64,000 nt of DNA, from contig NZ_JAROCF010000001.1 of NCBI RefSeq assembly GCF_030433685.1, forward strand, positions 2,418,001 to 2,482,000, read 5' to 3'. The stretch is from Leifsonia williamsii (GTDB lineage Bacteria; Actinomycetota; Actinomycetes; Actinomycetales; Microbacteriaceae). The notes under the pieces are model-generated. The model had not been told where the DNA came from. It did no database searches and saw only the letters and a program-made list of their open reading frames with translations. Within the stretch, counting starts at the first letter, position 1, and every line of letters starts with the position of its first letter. The position numbers and the translations under genes are program-made. Shown here piece by piece: positions 9,106 through 21,472 of this stretch.

Positions 9106-10206
9106 GTGAAGGTTCTGGCGGCGATGAGCGGGGGAGTGGACTCCGCGGTGGCGGCGGCGCGTGCGGTCGAGGCCGGTCATGACGTGGTGGGCGTGCACCT
9201 GGCCCTGAGCCGGATGCCGGGCACCCTGCGCACCGGCAGCCGCGGGTGCTGCACCATCGAGGACTCGATGGACGCGCAGCGCGCCGCCAACGTGATCGGC
9301 ATCCCGTACTACGTGTGGGACTTCTCCGAGCGGTTCAAGCTCGACGTCGTCGACGACTTCATCGCCGAGTACTCGGCCGGGCGCACCCCGAACCCGTGCA
9401 TGCGCTGCAACGAGCGCATCAAGTTCGCCGCGCTGCTCGAGAAGGCGCTCGACCTCGGATTCGACGCCGTCTGCACCGGCCACTACGCCGCCATCGTCAC
9501 CGACGCCGACGGCAACCGGGAGCTGCACCGCGCCTCCGACTGGGCGAAGGACCAGTCCTACGTGCTCGGCGTCCTTACCGCGGAGCAGCTCGCGCACGCG
9601 ATGTTCCCGCTCGGGGCGACGCCGTCGAAGGCGGAGGTGCGGGCGGAGGCCGCGGCGCGCGGACTCAGCGTCGCCAACAAGCCCGACTCGCACGACATCT
9701 GCTTCATCCCCGACGGCGACACGCGCGGCTGGCTCGCGGAGCGCGTCGGCACCGCGACCGGCGACATCCTCGACCGCGACGGCAACCGCCTGGGCAGCCA
9801 CGAGGGCGCGCACGCCTACACGGTGGGCCAGCGCAAGGGCCTCAACATCGGCTATCCGTCACCCGACGGCCGCCCCCGCTTCGTGCTCGAGGTCCGCCCG
9901 GTCGACAACACGGTCGTCGTGGGCCCCAAGGAGGCGCTCGACATCGCCGAGATCGCGGGCTCCCGCTTCACCTGGGCCGGCCTCCCGCCCGCCGACGCCG
10001 CGACGCCGTTCACGTGCGAGGTGCAGATCCGCGCCCACGCCGACCCGGTGCCCGCGGTGGCGTGCGTGCGCGACGGCGAGCTCCTGATCCGCCCGGACGT
10101 TCCGTTGAACGGCGTCGCCCCCGGCCAGACCGCGGTCGTGTACGTCGGCACGCGCGTGCTCGGGCAGACGACGATCGACCGCACCGTCTCCGCCGTCCCG
10201 GCCTGA
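9106..10206 (+). CDS. mnmA: tRNA-specific 2-thiouridylase MnmA
   Basis: A 366-residue enzyme that thiolates U34 of tRNA-Lys, -Glu and -Gln. The PP-loop SGGVDS is at residues 8-13. The first catalytic Cys is near residue 98 in NPCMRCNE and the second at about 199 in [22 protein letters not shown] is the conserved C-terminal motif. The start is GTG at 9106; TAGACT at 9094-9099 ends 6 nt upstream, so the transcript is likely leaderless. It follows the cysteine desulfurase, the probable sulfur donor. Confidence 0.96.
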   Translation: MKVLAAMSGGVDSAVAAARAVEAGHDVVGVHLALSRMPGTLRTGSRGCCTIEDSMDAQRAANVIGIPYYVWDFSERFKLDVVDDFIAEYSAGRTPNPCMRCNERIKFAALLEKALDLGFDAVCTGHYAAIVTDADGNRELHRASDWAKDQSYVLGVLTAEQLAHAMFPLGATPSKAEVRAEAAARGLSVANKPDSHDICFIPDGDTRGWLAERVGTATGDILDRDGNRLGSHEGAHAYTVGQRKGLNIGYPSPDGRPRFVLEVRPVDNTVVVGPKEALDIAEIAGSRFTWAGLPPADAATPFTCEVQIRAHADPVPAVACVRDGELLIRPDVPLNGVAPGQTAVVYVGTRVLGQTTIDRTVSAVPA

Positions 10207-10246
10207 GCGCAGTCGGCCACCCGGCCGTGTCGGCGGTCGTCCGTAG

Positions 10247-12619
<2,373 letters not shown>

Positions 12620-12801
12620 CACCCGTCCGGGGGCCGAAATCGGTCGGCCAAAGCGCGGACAGCCCGAATGTTCTCCCCCTGAATCGGGGGTAGAACGCGC
12701 GGCCGTCGGCCATTCGCATCCCGTACATTGGGGGTGTGCGCTCGACCCGTTGCGCACGTGCAAGGGCTTAGCTCGCTGCCTTCTCGGAGGGACCCGGACG
12801 A
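12620..12801. other. Non-coding stretch with possible promoter upstream of the DUF1023 gene
   Basis: A 182-bp gap. It holds a short hairpin (cccc/gggg around ctgaatc) near 12676-12691 and a TACATT hexamer near 12724 that could be a -10 box. A GGAGGGA ribosome site near 12787 serves the GTG at 12802. No gene is visible. Confidence 0.35.
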
Positions 12802-14190
12802 GTGCTGGTCGGCTTTGCAGCTGTTCTGACTGTGACCTCGGTCGTCTCCGGACTGACCGGGGCCACCGCCATGCCCGCAGAGCTGCCGACGGTGCCCGCG
12901 GCGGTGTCGAATGCGACAGCCTCGCAGACCGCCACGTCTACCCCCGGCCATGTTGTCGGCGCTGTGTCGCCGAGTGCGGTCTCGACCGCGTTCCTACCGA
13001 CCGCGTCCGTCGCCACCGCCCTCGGCGACGCGCCCGCGGGTTCGTCGCCGGCCCACGCGCCCGCCATCGCCGCGACCGCGCTGGGCCGCATCGCCGCGCT
13101 CGACAGTGCCGACCTCCGCTCCTACGTCAGCACCCACCCGACCGACCTGAACCGCCTGCTGGCCGACCCGCCCGCCGCCGGCGACGTCGGCCGCGTCTGG
13201 AGCCTCCTCGGCGCGGAGAAGCAGTCCGTGCTGCTGCGCGAGGCGCCGCACATCGTCGGCAACCTGGAGGGCGTGCCGTACACGGTCCGCGGGGCGGCCA
13301 ACGCCCTCGACCTCAAGCAGACGATCGCGGGAGCCCGTACGTCGCTGCGCAGCGAGCACGGCAAGGCAGCCCGCATCGCGCTGCAGCACCAGCTCACAAC
13401 CCTCGGCAATGTCGAGAAGGCCCTCGCAAAGAAGGACGGCGTCACCCGCACGCTCGTCGCGCTCGACACCTCCGAGGACGCGAAGGCCTCCATCGTCGTC
13501 GGCGACCTGTCGACCGCGAAGTACGTCAGCGTCCTCGTGCCGGGCATGTACATGTCGGTCGGGGAGCAGATCGAGGCCTGGGCGGAGGTCGCGCAGGACC
13601 TGCACGACCAGCAGACCGACTTCCTGCACCGCTTCCTCGGCCCGCGCGGCAAGCAGGGCGGCCCCGGCGTGGCGGTCGTCGCCTGGATCGGCTACCAGAC
13701 GCCGGTCCTGACGAACATCGGCGGCCTCCAGCTGGCTCAAGAGGGTGCGGACAGCCTCGAGCGCACGCTCGCCGGCATCGAGACCCTCCGCGCCGCCGAC
13801 CCGCCGTACCTCAGCGTGCTCGCCCACTCGTACGGGTCCACCGCCGCGCTGCTCGCACTGGAGCGCGGCACCGTCACCGTCGACGCGCTCGCGCTGATGG
13901 GCTCGCCGGGCAGCGACGCGCAGTCGGTCGCCGGCCTCTCCGTGCGCGACGGCAACGTGTTCGTCGGAGAGGCGCCCATGGACCCGATCGTCGACAGCGC
14001 GTTCTTCGGCAGCGACCCCGGCGCCCCGTCCTACGGCGCGAAGCACATGAGCGTCGACGGCGCGGTCGATCCGATCACGCACAGGACGCTCGCCGGCTCC
14101 AGCGGGCACAACGAGTACTTCACCGCCGGCACCGAGTGCTCGCGCAACCTGGCGCTGATCGGCATCGACCAGGGCGGGCTGGTGCTCTGA
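12802..14190 (+). CDS. Exported alpha/beta hydrolase, DUF1023 family
   Basis: 462 residues. A hydrophobic N-terminus (MLVGFAAVLTVTSVVSGLTG) looks like a signal peptide or anchor. After a helical middle region, the C-terminal half carries KYVSVLVPGMYM and VAVVAWIGYQTP, then a nucleophile elbow of the GxSxG type as AHSYGSTAA at about residue 340. This is the DUF1023 alpha/beta hydrolase arrangement; the substrate is unknown. The GTG at 12802 is supported by GGAGGGA upstream. The gene stands alone, with the phosphoesterase starting about 50 bp downstream. Confidence 0.8.
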   Translation: MLVGFAAVLTVTSVVSGLTGATAMPAELPTVPAAVSNATASQTATSTPGHVVGAVSPSAVSTAFLPTASVATALGDAPAGSSPAHAPAIAATALGRIAALDSADLRSYVSTHPTDLNRLLADPPAAGDVGRVWSLLGAEKQSVLLREAPHIVGNLEGVPYTVRGAANALDLKQTIAGARTSLRSEHGKAARIALQHQLTTLGNVEKALAKKDGVTRTLVALDTSEDAKASIVVGDLSTAKYVSVLVPGMYMSVGEQIEAWAEVAQDLHDQQTDFLHRFLGPRGKQGGPGVAVVAWIGYQTPVLTNIGGLQLAQEGADSLERTLAGIETLRAADPPYLSVLAHSYGSTAALLALERGTVTVDALALMGSPGSDAQSVAGLSVRDGNVFVGEAPMDPIVDSAFFGSDPGAPSYGAKHMSVDGAVDPITHRTLAGSSGHNEYFTAGTECSRNLALIGIDQGGLVL

Positions 14191-14241
14191 CCGTTCGATG
14201 TCGGCCCCGCCCGCACTGATGCGCAGGGGATAATGGTCGGG

Positions 14242-16011
14242 ATGGACGGGGAGACCAGCGGCGACGACCGCGCGGACGAGGCGGCACAGCGCCGCTCCTC
14301 GCGCCGGAACTTCCTCAAGGGCGCCGGCCTGTTCGCGGCGGGCGCCGTCGCCGGAGGCGCCGCGGGCGGCGCGGTCGGTGCGGCGGTCGCCGGCGGCGTG
14401 GCCGCCCAGCAGCCCGTCGCGGAGGAGGGCGAGGAGTACCCGCCGCTGCCTCCGCGCGACCGCCCCGGCTTCGACCACCTCGTCGTGCTGATGTACGAGA
14501 ACCGCTCGTTCGACAACCTGCTCGGCTATCTCTACGACGAGAGGACCCTGCCGCAGGGGAAGCGCTTCGAGGGGCTGGCGTTCGGCGACCACAGCAACCC
14601 CGACCCGGCGGGCGGCCCCGACATCCCCGCGCACCCGCACCAGGGCACGACCGACTACATCATGCGCCAGCCATCGCCCGACCCGGGCGAGGTCTATCCG
14701 CACGTCAACACGCAGCTGTTCGGGATCGTCGACCCGCCCTCCAACGCCGACGCGCTCGTCCGCGACATGAAGCCGCCGTACAACGCCCCTCCGGCCGGCA
14801 TGAAGCCGACCATGAAGGGCTTCGTCAAGGACTACGTCGGGGTGCTGCGCAAGGACGCGGGAGGCCGTGAGCCGACCGCGCAGGAGTACCGGACGGTCAT
14901 GGGCTCCTTCACGCCCGACATGCTCCCCGTGTTCTCCACGCTCGCCCGCCAGTTCGCGGTCTACGACAACTGGTACTGCGCGGTGCCGTCGCAGACGCTG
15001 TGCAACCGCTCGTTCTTCCACGCCTCCACCTCGCACGGCTACGTCGACAACGCCGGCGAGGAAGGGCTGCGCAAGTGGTTCGACGACAAGAACGCCAGCC
15101 CGACGGTCTTCAACCGGCTCCAGGAGGCGGGCCACACCTGGCGGGTCTACTACGACGACCGCCAGCTCGTGTCGCTCACCGGCTTCATCCACGCACCCGT
15201 GCTGGAGCAGTACTGGAAGACGCACTTCCGCACGATGACGCAGTTCTACAAGGACGTGGCCGAAGGCACCCTGCCGGACTACGCCTTCATCGAGCCGCGG
15301 CTCCTCTACGACCACAACGACATGCACCCGCCGGGCGGCCCGATGACGGCCGAGGAGGTCGACGGCGAGGAGATCGTCGGAGGCGCGATCTCGGACGTGC
15401 GCGCGGGTGACCTGCTCCTGCACGAGATCTACTCGGCGATCCGGTCGTCGCGGAGCGCAGAGGGCTCCAACGCGCTCAACACCATGCTGCTGGTGACCTT
15501 CGACGAGCACGGCGGCACATACGACCACGTGCCGCCCGGCGCGGCGATCCCGCCCGACGACAGCGGGCCGGGGGAGAACGGCTTCACGTTCGACCGGCTC
15601 GGGGTGCGGGTGCCCGCCATCGCGATCTCGGCGTACACGGCTCGCAACACGATCATCCACGACGAGATGCACCACGCCGCCGTCATCGCCACGCTGGCGA
15701 AGAAGCACCGCCTCGCCCCGTTGACGGACCGCGACCGCGGCGCGCGCACGATCGAGAACGCGGTCAACCGCAGCACCCCGCGGCAGCCGGGCACCTGGCC
15801 GGACACCCATCCGGCGTACCTGCCGGCCAATCCGGAGGCGGACGCGCCGGCGCCCGGGGACGAGGACCGGCCGCTCAGCCCGCCCGGGATCGGCCTGATG
15901 GGGCTGCTCACGGCGCGCTACGGCGCTCCGGGCGAGACCGAGCCGACGACGTACAAGCAGGCCTGGGACGCCGTCCACCGGCATGGCCTCGGGCTGTTCG
16001 GCGGGCAATAG
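14242..16011 (+). CDS. Tat-exported phosphoesterase of the phospholipase C / acid phosphatase family
   Basis: 589 residues from ATG 14242 (592 from ATG 14233). The N-terminus carries a twin-arginine signal, SRRNFLKG, followed by an Ala/Gly-rich hydrophobic stretch. The phosphoesterase (PF04185-like) core begins FDHLVVLMYENRSFDNLLG and contains the late motif FDEHGGTYDHVPPG. Enzymes of this family hydrolyse phospholipid or phosphate esters outside the cell. GATAAT at 14229-14234 ends 7 nt before ATG 14242, which favours that start. The exact substrate cannot be read from sequence. Confidence 0.87.
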   Translation: MDGETSGDDRADEAAQRRSSRRNFLKGAGLFAAGAVAGGAAGGAVGAAVAGGVAAQQPVAEEGEEYPPLPPRDRPGFDHLVVLMYENRSFDNLLGYLYDERTLPQGKRFEGLAFGDHSNPDPAGGPDIPAHPHQGTTDYIMRQPSPDPGEVYPHVNTQLFGIVDPPSNADALVRDMKPPYNAPPAGMKPTMKGFVKDYVGVLRKDAGGREPTAQEYRTVMGSFTPDMLPVFSTLARQFAVYDNWYCAVPSQTLCNRSFFHASTSHGYVDNAGEEGLRKWFDDKNASPTVFNRLQEAGHTWRVYYDDRQLVSLTGFIHAPVLEQYWKTHFRTMTQFYKDVAEGTLPDYAFIEPRLLYDHNDMHPPGGPMTAEEVDGEEIVGGAISDVRAGDLLLHEIYSAIRSSRSAEGSNALNTMLLVTFDEHGGTYDHVPPGAAIPPDDSGPGENGFTFDRLGVRVPAIAISAYTARNTIIHDEMHHAAVIATLAKKHRLAPLTDRDRGARTIENAVNRSTPRQPGTWPDTHPAYLPANPEADAPAPGDEDRPLSPPGIGLMGLLTARYGAPGETEPTTYKQAWDAVHRHGLGLFGGQ

Positions 16012-16076
16012 AATCGGTAGTGGCTGCGATCGCGCGGCCCGTCCATCCCGGAACAGCAGAACCAGCACGGAGACGT

Positions 16077-16373
16077 ATGCCTGAAATCAGCGCAGAGCAG
16101 GTCGCGCACCTCGCGAACCTCGCCCGCATCGACCTCAGCCCCGACGAGCTCGAGAGCCTCACCAGCGACCTCGGCCAGATCGTGGAGGCGGTGGCCAAGG
16201 TGCAGGAGGTGGCCGGTCCCGACGTGCCGGCGACGAGCCACCCGCTGCCGCTGACCAACGTGTTCCGCGCCGACGAGCCGCGGCCGTCGCTGACGGTGGA
16301 CCAGGCGCTCTCCGGCGCCCCCGCGCGCGAGGGCGACCGGTTCAAGGTCGCCACCATCCTGGACGAGGAGTAG
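16077..16373 (+). CDS. gatC: Asp-tRNA(Asn)/Glu-tRNA(Gln) amidotransferase subunit C
   Basis: A 98-residue subunit that stabilises the GatA-GatB complex. [25 protein letters not shown] and the C-terminal [12 protein letters not shown] are typical GatC ends. ATG 16077 is preceded by GGAGA. A TAGAAT hexamer at 16009-16014 probably marks the promoter of the gatCAB operon and gives a leader of about 55 nt. The stop is 6 nt before gatA. Confidence 0.95.
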   Translation: MPEISAEQVAHLANLARIDLSPDELESLTSDLGQIVEAVAKVQEVAGPDVPATSHPLPLTNVFRADEPRPSLTVDQALSGAPAREGDRFKVATILDEE

Positions 16374-16379
16374 GACCCG

Positions 16380-17927
16380 ATGACCGATCTGACCCGCCTC
16401 CCCGCCGCCGAGCTGGCCGACCTCCTCGCCTCGCGCGAGGTGTCGTCGGCCGAGGCCACGCGCGCCCACCTGGACCGCATCGAGTCCGTCGACGCCGACG
16501 TGCACGCCTTCCTGCACGTCGCCGCCGAGAAGGCGCTGCGCACCGCCGCCGAGATCGACGGCCGCCGTGCCTCGGGCGACGCGCTCGGCCCGCTCGCCGG
16601 CGTGCCCGTCGCGATCAAGGACGTGCTCGCCACGAACGACATGCCGTCCACCTCCGGCTCCAAGATCCTCGAGGGCTGGCTGCCGCCGTACGACGCGACG
16701 GTGGTGCGCAAGCTGCGCGAGGCCGACCTCGTGCCCCTCGGCAAGACCAACATGGACGAGTTCGCGATGGGCTCCTCCACCGAGCACTCGGCCTACGGCC
16801 CGACCCGCAACCCGTGGGACCTCGAGCGCATCCCCGGCGGCTCCGGCGGCGGCTCGGCCGCGGCGGTGGCGGCCTTCGAGGCGCCGTTCGCCCTCGGCTC
16901 CGACACCGGCGGCTCGATCCGCCAGCCCGCCGCCGTCACCGGCTCGGTGGGTGTGAAGCCGACCTACGGCGGGGTGAGCCGCTACGGCGCCATCGCGCTG
17001 GCGAGCTCGCTCGACCAGGTGGGCCCGGTCTCTCGGACCGTGCTCGACGCGGGCCTGCTGCACGACGTCATCGCCGGCCACGACCCGCTCGACTCGACCT
17101 CGCTCTCGGACACCTGGCCGTCGATGGCCGACGCCGCCCGTGCCGGGCAGCGCGATGGCGCCCTGCGCGGCGTGCGCGTCGGCGTCATCCGCGAGATCGC
17201 GGGCGACGGCTTCCAGGCCGGCGTCAAGCAGCGTTTCGACGAGGCGCTCGCGGTGCTGGAGGCGGCGGGCGCGGAGGTCGTCGAGGTCTCGGCGCCGAGC
17301 TTCGAGTACGCGGTCGCCGCGTACTACCTGATCCTCCCGGCGGAGGCGTCCAGCAACCTGGCCCGGTTCGACTCGGTGCGCTTCGGCCTCCGCGTCGACC
17401 CGGAGCAGCCTCCCGTCACCGTGGAGCGCGTCATGTCGGCCACCCGCGACGCCGGCTTCGGCCCCGAGGTCAAGCGCCGCATCATCCTCGGCACCTACGC
17501 GCTGAGCGCCGGCTACTACGACGCCTACTACGGCAGCGCGCAGAAGGTGCGCACGCTCATCCAGCGCGACTTCGCCGCCGCCTTCGAGAAGGTGGACGTG
17601 CTGGTCAGCCCGAGCGCGCCGACCACGGCGTTCAAGCTGGGGGAGAAGCTGGCCGACCCGATGGCGATGTACCTCAACGACATCACCACCATCCCGGCCA
17701 ACCTCGCCGGCGTGCCCGGCATGGGACTGCCGATCGGCCTCGCGCCGGAGGACGGCCTCCCCGTCGGCATGCAGCTCATGGCGCCCGCGCGCGCCGACGC
17801 CCGCCTCTACACGATCGGCGCCGCCCTGGAGCGGCTGCTGGAGGAGAAGTGGGGGCACACGCTGCTCAGCCAGGCGCCCGATCTGAGCGCCACCGAGATG
17901 TTCGCGAGCGAAGAAGGGGCCGTGTGA
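16380..17927 (+). CDS. gatA: Asp-tRNA(Asn)/Glu-tRNA(Gln) amidotransferase subunit A
   Basis: A 515-residue amidase-signature enzyme that releases ammonia from glutamine and channels it to GatB. The catalytic lysine is K80 in [11 protein letters not shown]. The Gly/Ser-rich region [15 protein letters not shown] and the DTGGSIRQP loop with the Ser nucleophile (about residue 180) complete the Ser-cisSer-Lys triad. It is the middle gene of gatCAB, and its TGA overlaps the gatB ATG. Presence of gatCAB implies that Gln-tRNA and/or Asn-tRNA is made indirectly in this organism. Confidence 0.97.
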   Translation: MTDLTRLPAAELADLLASREVSSAEATRAHLDRIESVDADVHAFLHVAAEKALRTAAEIDGRRASGDALGPLAGVPVAIKDVLATNDMPSTSGSKILEGWLPPYDATVVRKLREADLVPLGKTNMDEFAMGSSTEHSAYGPTRNPWDLERIPGGSGGGSAAAVAAFEAPFALGSDTGGSIRQPAAVTGSVGVKPTYGGVSRYGAIALASSLDQVGPVSRTVLDAGLLHDVIAGHDPLDSTSLSDTWPSMADAARAGQRDGALRGVRVGVIREIAGDGFQAGVKQRFDEALAVLEAAGAEVVEVSAPSFEYAVAAYYLILPAEASSNLARFDSVRFGLRVDPEQPPVTVERVMSATRDAGFGPEVKRRIILGTYALSAGYYDAYYGSAQKVRTLIQRDFAAAFEKVDVLVSPSAPTTAFKLGEKLADPMAMYLNDITTIPANLAGVPGMGLPIGLAPEDGLPVGMQLMAPARADARLYTIGAALERLLEEKWGHTLLSQAPDLSATEMFASEEGAV

Positions 17928-19441
17928 TGGCCAAGGCGGAACTGATGGACTTCGACCAGGCGCTCGAGCTGTTCGAGCCCGTCCTCGGCTTCGAGGTGCA
18001 CGTCGAGCTGAACACCAAGACCAAGATGTTCTGCGGCTGCGCCAACGAGTTCGGCTCGGGCGCCAACACGAACACCTGCCCGACCTGCCTGGGCCTGCCC
18101 GGCGGACTGCCGCAGGTGAACGAGAAGGCGATCGAGTCGAGCATCCGGCTCGGCCTCGCCCTCGGCTGCGACATCGCCGAGTCGAGCCGGTTCGCCCGGA
18201 AGAACTACTTCTACCCGGACACGGCGAAGAACTTCCAGACCTCGCAGTACGACGAGCCCATCGCCCACGACGGCGAGGTCACGATCGAGCTGGAGTCGGG
18301 CCGCGTGGTGACCATCCAGATCGAGCGCGCGCACATGGAGGAGGACGCCGGCAAGCTGACCCACGTCGGCGGCTCCGCCGGGCGCATCCAGGGCGCCGAC
18401 TACTCCCTCGTCGACTACAACCGGGGCGGCGTCCCGCTGGTCGAGATCGTCACCCGGATGATCGAGGGCGCCGAGCAGGACGCTCCGGAGGTCGGGCGCA
18501 CCTACGTGCGAGCCATCCGCGACCTCGTGAAGGCCCTGGGCATCTCGAACGCGCGCATGGAGGAGGGCAACGTCCGCTGCGACGCCAACGTCTCCCTCCG
18601 CCGCCGCGGCAGCACTCAGCTGGGCACCCGCACCGAGACGAAGAACGTCAACTCGCTGCGCTCGGTCGAGCGCGCGGTCCGCTACGAGATCCAGCGCCAG
18701 GCGGCCATCCTCGCTGCGGGCGGCACGATCGTGCAGGAGACGCGGCACTGGCACGAGGACACCGGCACCACCAGCGCCGGCCGTCCCAAGTCCGACGCCG
18801 ACGACTACCGCTACTTCCCGGAGCCGGACCTCGTGCCCGTCGCCCCGAGCCGGGAGTGGGTTGAGGAGCTGCGCGGCACGCTGCCCGAGCAGCCGGCCGC
18901 CCGCCGCAAGCGTCTGGCCGCCGAGTGGGGCTTCACCGCGCTCGAGTTCCAGGACGTCGCCAACGCCGACCTCCTGGACGAGGTGGAGGCGACCATCGCC
19001 GCCGGCGCGAACCCCGCCGCCGCGCGCAAGTGGTGGACGGGTGAGATCGCCCGCCTCGCGAACGCGCAGAACGTCCCCGCCGGCACGCTCGTGAGCCCGG
19101 CGCACGTCGCCGAGCTGGCCGCGCTGGTCGACGCGGGCACGCTGACCGACCGCCTGGCCCGCCAGGTGCTCGAGGGCGTCGTCGCCGGCGAGGGCGCCCC
19201 GCAGGAGGTCGTCGACGCCCGCGGGCTCGCGGTCGTCTCGGACGACGGCGCGCTGATCGCCGCGATCGACGAGGCGCTCGCCTCGCAGCCCGACGTGCTC
19301 GCGAAGATCCGCGACGGCAAGGTGCAGGCCGCCGGCGCTGTCATCGGCGCTGTGATGAAGGCGATGAAGGGCCAGGCCGACGCCGCGCGCGTCCGGGAGC
19401 TGGTGCTGGAGCGCGCCGCGGCGACCGAGCCGGCGGAGTAG
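17927..19441 (+). CDS. gatB: Asp-tRNA(Asn)/Glu-tRNA(Gln) amidotransferase subunit B
   Basis: A 504-residue subunit that phosphorylates and amidates the aminoacyl group on the mischarged t[20 protein letters not shown] near the N-terminus, [12 protein letters not shown], and [13 protein letters not shown] are GatB signatures. The C-terminal helical tail (YqeY-like) binds tRNA. The ATG at 17927 overlaps the gatA stop (TGATG), so the subunits are translationally coupled. It is followed 8 bp later by a YbaK-like gene. Confidence 0.97.
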   Translation: MAKAELMDFDQALELFEPVLGFEVHVELNTKTKMFCGCANEFGSGANTNTCPTCLGLPGGLPQVNEKAIESSIRLGLALGCDIAESSRFARKNYFYPDTAKNFQTSQYDEPIAHDGEVTIELESGRVVTIQIERAHMEEDAGKLTHVGGSAGRIQGADYSLVDYNRGGVPLVEIVTRMIEGAEQDAPEVGRTYVRAIRDLVKALGISNARMEEGNVRCDANVSLRRRGSTQLGTRTETKNVNSLRSVERAVRYEIQRQAAILAAGGTIVQETRHWHEDTGTTSAGRPKSDADDYRYFPEPDLVPVAPSREWVEELRGTLPEQPAARRKRLAAEWGFTALEFQDVANADLLDEVEATIAAGANPAAARKWWTGEIARLANAQNVPAGTLVSPAHVAELAALVDAGTLTDRLARQVLEGVVAGEGAPQEVVDARGLAVVSDDGALIAAIDEALASQPDVLAKIRDGKVQAAGAVIGAVMKAMKGQADAARVRELVLERAAATEPAE

Positions 19442-19449
19442 GAGCAGCC

Positions 19450-20007
19450 GTGGGCGTCTTCACCCTCGGCGGCCTGACGACCGAGCCCGCCGCCTCCCGG
19501 ACCGACCTGCTGGCTCCGGCCACGCTGGCGGCCGTGGAGGCGCTGGGCTGGCTCGACCGCGTCGGCGTGGTGGAGATCGACCCGGCCGTGTCGGACACGG
19601 CCGCCACCCAGGAGCGGTTCGGGCTCGACGCCTCCACGCTGGCGAACTGCGTCGTGGTCGGCGGCAAGCGCGAGGGCGTCGAGCGGATCGCCGCGTGCGT
19701 GGTGCTCGCCACGACGCGCGCCGACGTGAACAGCACGGTCAAGCGGATGCTCGACGTGCGTAAGGCGTCGTTCCTGCCGATGGATCGCGCGGTGGAGCTG
19801 ACCGGGATGGAGTACGGCGGCATCACGCCGATCGGCCTGCCCGCGGAGTGGCCGGTGCTGGTGGACGCGCGCGTCGCCGCCTCCGATGTCGTCATCATCG
19901 GCTCGGGCGTGCGGCGGTCGAAGATCCTGCTCCCCGGCGCACTGCTCGGCGAGCTGTCCGGTGCGCAGGTCGTGGACGGGCTCGGTGCGGAGGCGGCACC
20001 GCGGTGA
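19450..20007 (+). CDS. YbaK/aminoacyl-tRNA-deacylase-fold protein
   Basis: A 185-residue protein of the YbaK/ProX editing fold. ANCVVVGGKREGVERIAACVVLATTRADVN corresponds to the core strand and lysine region, and GMEYGGITPIGLPAEWPVLVD with GSGVRRSKILLPG to the substrate-binding loops. It is a different subgroup from the YbaK at 5179. Directly behind gatCAB (8 bp gap), it may proofread mischarged tRNA; which tRNA is unknown. The GTG start at 19450 is preceded by GGAG. Its stop overlaps the next start (GTGA), so the operon continues. Confidence 0.82.
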   Translation: MGVFTLGGLTTEPAASRTDLLAPATLAAVEALGWLDRVGVVEIDPAVSDTAATQERFGLDASTLANCVVVGGKREGVERIAACVVLATTRADVNSTVKRMLDVRKASFLPMDRAVELTGMEYGGITPIGLPAEWPVLVDARVAASDVVIIGSGVRRSKILLPGALLGELSGAQVVDGLGAEAAPR

Positions 20008-20963
20008 CCTCCGTCCGCGGCGTCGACCGGATGCTGGGGCCCGTGCGGTCTCGGCTGATCGAGACGCTCGCGGGCCGCTCCGACGAGGTGCCCGCCTGGG
20101 TGCTGCGGCTGGAGCAGGGGGAGGACGAGGGCTTCTTCACGCCGCAGAGCGCCGCGTGGGCCGTGCACGGCGGCATGCCCACGCTCGTCGCCGGGGTGCG
20201 TGCGCTGCTGTTGCAAGCGCTGCATCCGGGCGCGCTCGCGGGCGTGCGCGACCACTCCCGCTTCCGCGAGGACCCGCTGGGCCGGCTGGCGAACACCATC
20301 CAGTGGATCCACACCGTCACGTTCGGCAGCCGGGATCAGGCGATCGCGTCGTCCGAGATGGTGCGGAGCCTGCACCGCCGCGTGGTCGGCGCGTACGTCG
20401 ACGGTCACGGCGTCGAGCGGCCGTACGCCGCGAACGACCCCGACCTGGCGCGCTGGGTGCACCTCGCCTTCACCGACGCCTTCCTGACCGCGCACGAGGG
20501 CTGGGGCGCGCCGATTCCGGGCGGTGCGGACGGCTACGTGGCCGAGTGGGCGATCGCGGGGGAGCTGATGGGCGTCGACGACCCTCCGCGCTCGGCCGCC
20601 GAGCTGCGCGCGGCGATCGACGCCGTGACGGATGCCGGGGACCTGCGCGGCGGGCCGGAGGTCGACGAGGTCGTGCGGTTCATCCGGAGGGCCCCGCTGC
20701 GGCGGATGCTGCGGCCGTCGTACCGCATCGTGTTCCGCGCGGCGGTGTCGACCCTGGAGCCGCGGCACCGGCTGCTGCTCGGGCTCCCGCCGACCGCGCC
20801 GGAGCGCATACTGCCCCTCCACGCCGCGACCGGCGCCGTGCTGCGCGGAGCCGGCGTGCTGCTGGGCCCGCGCACGCAGGCCGAGCTGGCCGCCCGCCGT
20901 CGGCTCGAACGCCTCGGCGCCCTTCCCCACCCGACGTCGTCCCTGAACGAGGAGACCCCGTGA
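20004..20963 (+). CDS. DUF2236 (oxygenase MpaB-like) protein
   Basis: 319 residues. The segment WAVHGGMPTLVAGVRALLLQALHPGALAGV, followed by DPLGRLANTIQWIHTVTFG, is the signature of the DUF2236 / MpaB-like family, related to latex-clearing (Lcp) oxygenases that bind haem b. A role in lipid or isoprenoid oxidation is possible from family knowledge but not shown. The GTG at 20004 overlaps the preceding stop, and its own stop overlaps the next GTG (GTGA). The C-terminus is Arg/Leu-rich. Confidence 0.78.
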   Translation: MTSVRGVDRMLGPVRSRLIETLAGRSDEVPAWVLRLEQGEDEGFFTPQSAAWAVHGGMPTLVAGVRALLLQALHPGALAGVRDHSRFREDPLGRLANTIQWIHTVTFGSRDQAIASSEMVRSLHRRVVGAYVDGHGVERPYAANDPDLARWVHLAFTDAFLTAHEGWGAPIPGGADGYVAEWAIAGELMGVDDPPRSAAELRAAIDAVTDAGDLRGGPEVDEVVRFIRRAPLRRMLRPSYRIVFRAAVSTLEPRHRLLLGLPPTAPERILPLHAATGAVLRGAGVLLGPRTQAELAARRRLERLGALPHPTSSLNEETP

Positions 20964-21472
20964 CCGAACGCCGCCGCACCGTCGAGTGGCAGGACCCGGC
21001 GCCCGGCGTCGCGGTCATGCCGACGATGACCGGGCTGGAGTACCTGCGCCGGATGATCGGCGGGCAGCTGCCTCCGCCTCCCATCACCGTCCTCATGCGG
21101 ATGACGCTGGAGGAGGCCGAGGAGGGCCGCGTCGTCTTCGTCTGCGACCCCGACGAGTCGCACTACAACCCCATCGGCACCGTGCACGGGGGCCTGCTGT
21201 GCACCCTCCTCGACTCCGCGCTCGGTTGCGCCGTGCAGTCGACGCTGCCGCAGGGGATGGGCTACACCTCGATCGAGATCAACGTGAACTACCTGCGGCC
21301 CGTCTACACGCACACCGGGCCGCTGCGCTGCACGGCCACCGTGACGAAGCCCGGCAAGCGCGTCGCCTTCGCCGACGGCGTGGTGACGGACGCGTCGGGC
21401 AAGCCCGTCGCGACCGCGACCGGGTCGCTGCTGGTGTTCCCGATCGGCCCGGGGGCCGAGGCGGCCGGCTAG
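20960..21472 (+). CDS. PaaI-family hotdog thioesterase
   Basis: A 170-residue single hotdog domain. NPIGTVHGGLLCTLLDSALGCAV carries the HGG loop typical of PaaI/YbgC-like acyl-CoA thioesterases, and SIEINVNYLRP follows. The reaction is hydrolysis of an acyl- or aryl-CoA; the natural substrate is unknown. It is translationally coupled to the DUF2236 gene. It faces the acyl-CoA ligase gene tail to tail, and the two stop codons share the palindrome CTAG at 21469-21472. Confidence 0.85.
   Translation: MTERRRTVEWQDPAPGVAVMPTMTGLEYLRRMIGGQLPPPPITVLMRMTLEEAEEGRVVFVCDPDESHYNPIGTVHGGLLCTLLDSALGCAVQSTLPQGMGYTSIEINVNYLRPVYTHTGPLRCTATVTKPGKRVAFADGVVTDASGKPVATATGSLLVFPIGPGAEAAG

Noticed and set aside
12676..12691. 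The CCCC/GGGG hairpin after ligA as terminator
   Set aside because: Only four GC pairs with a 7-nt loop and no U-run; too weak to call.
16020..16076. An N-terminal extension of GatC starting at GTG 16020
   Set aside because: ATG 16077 has a ribosome site and gives the usual GatC N-terminus; the extension overlaps the likely transcription start.
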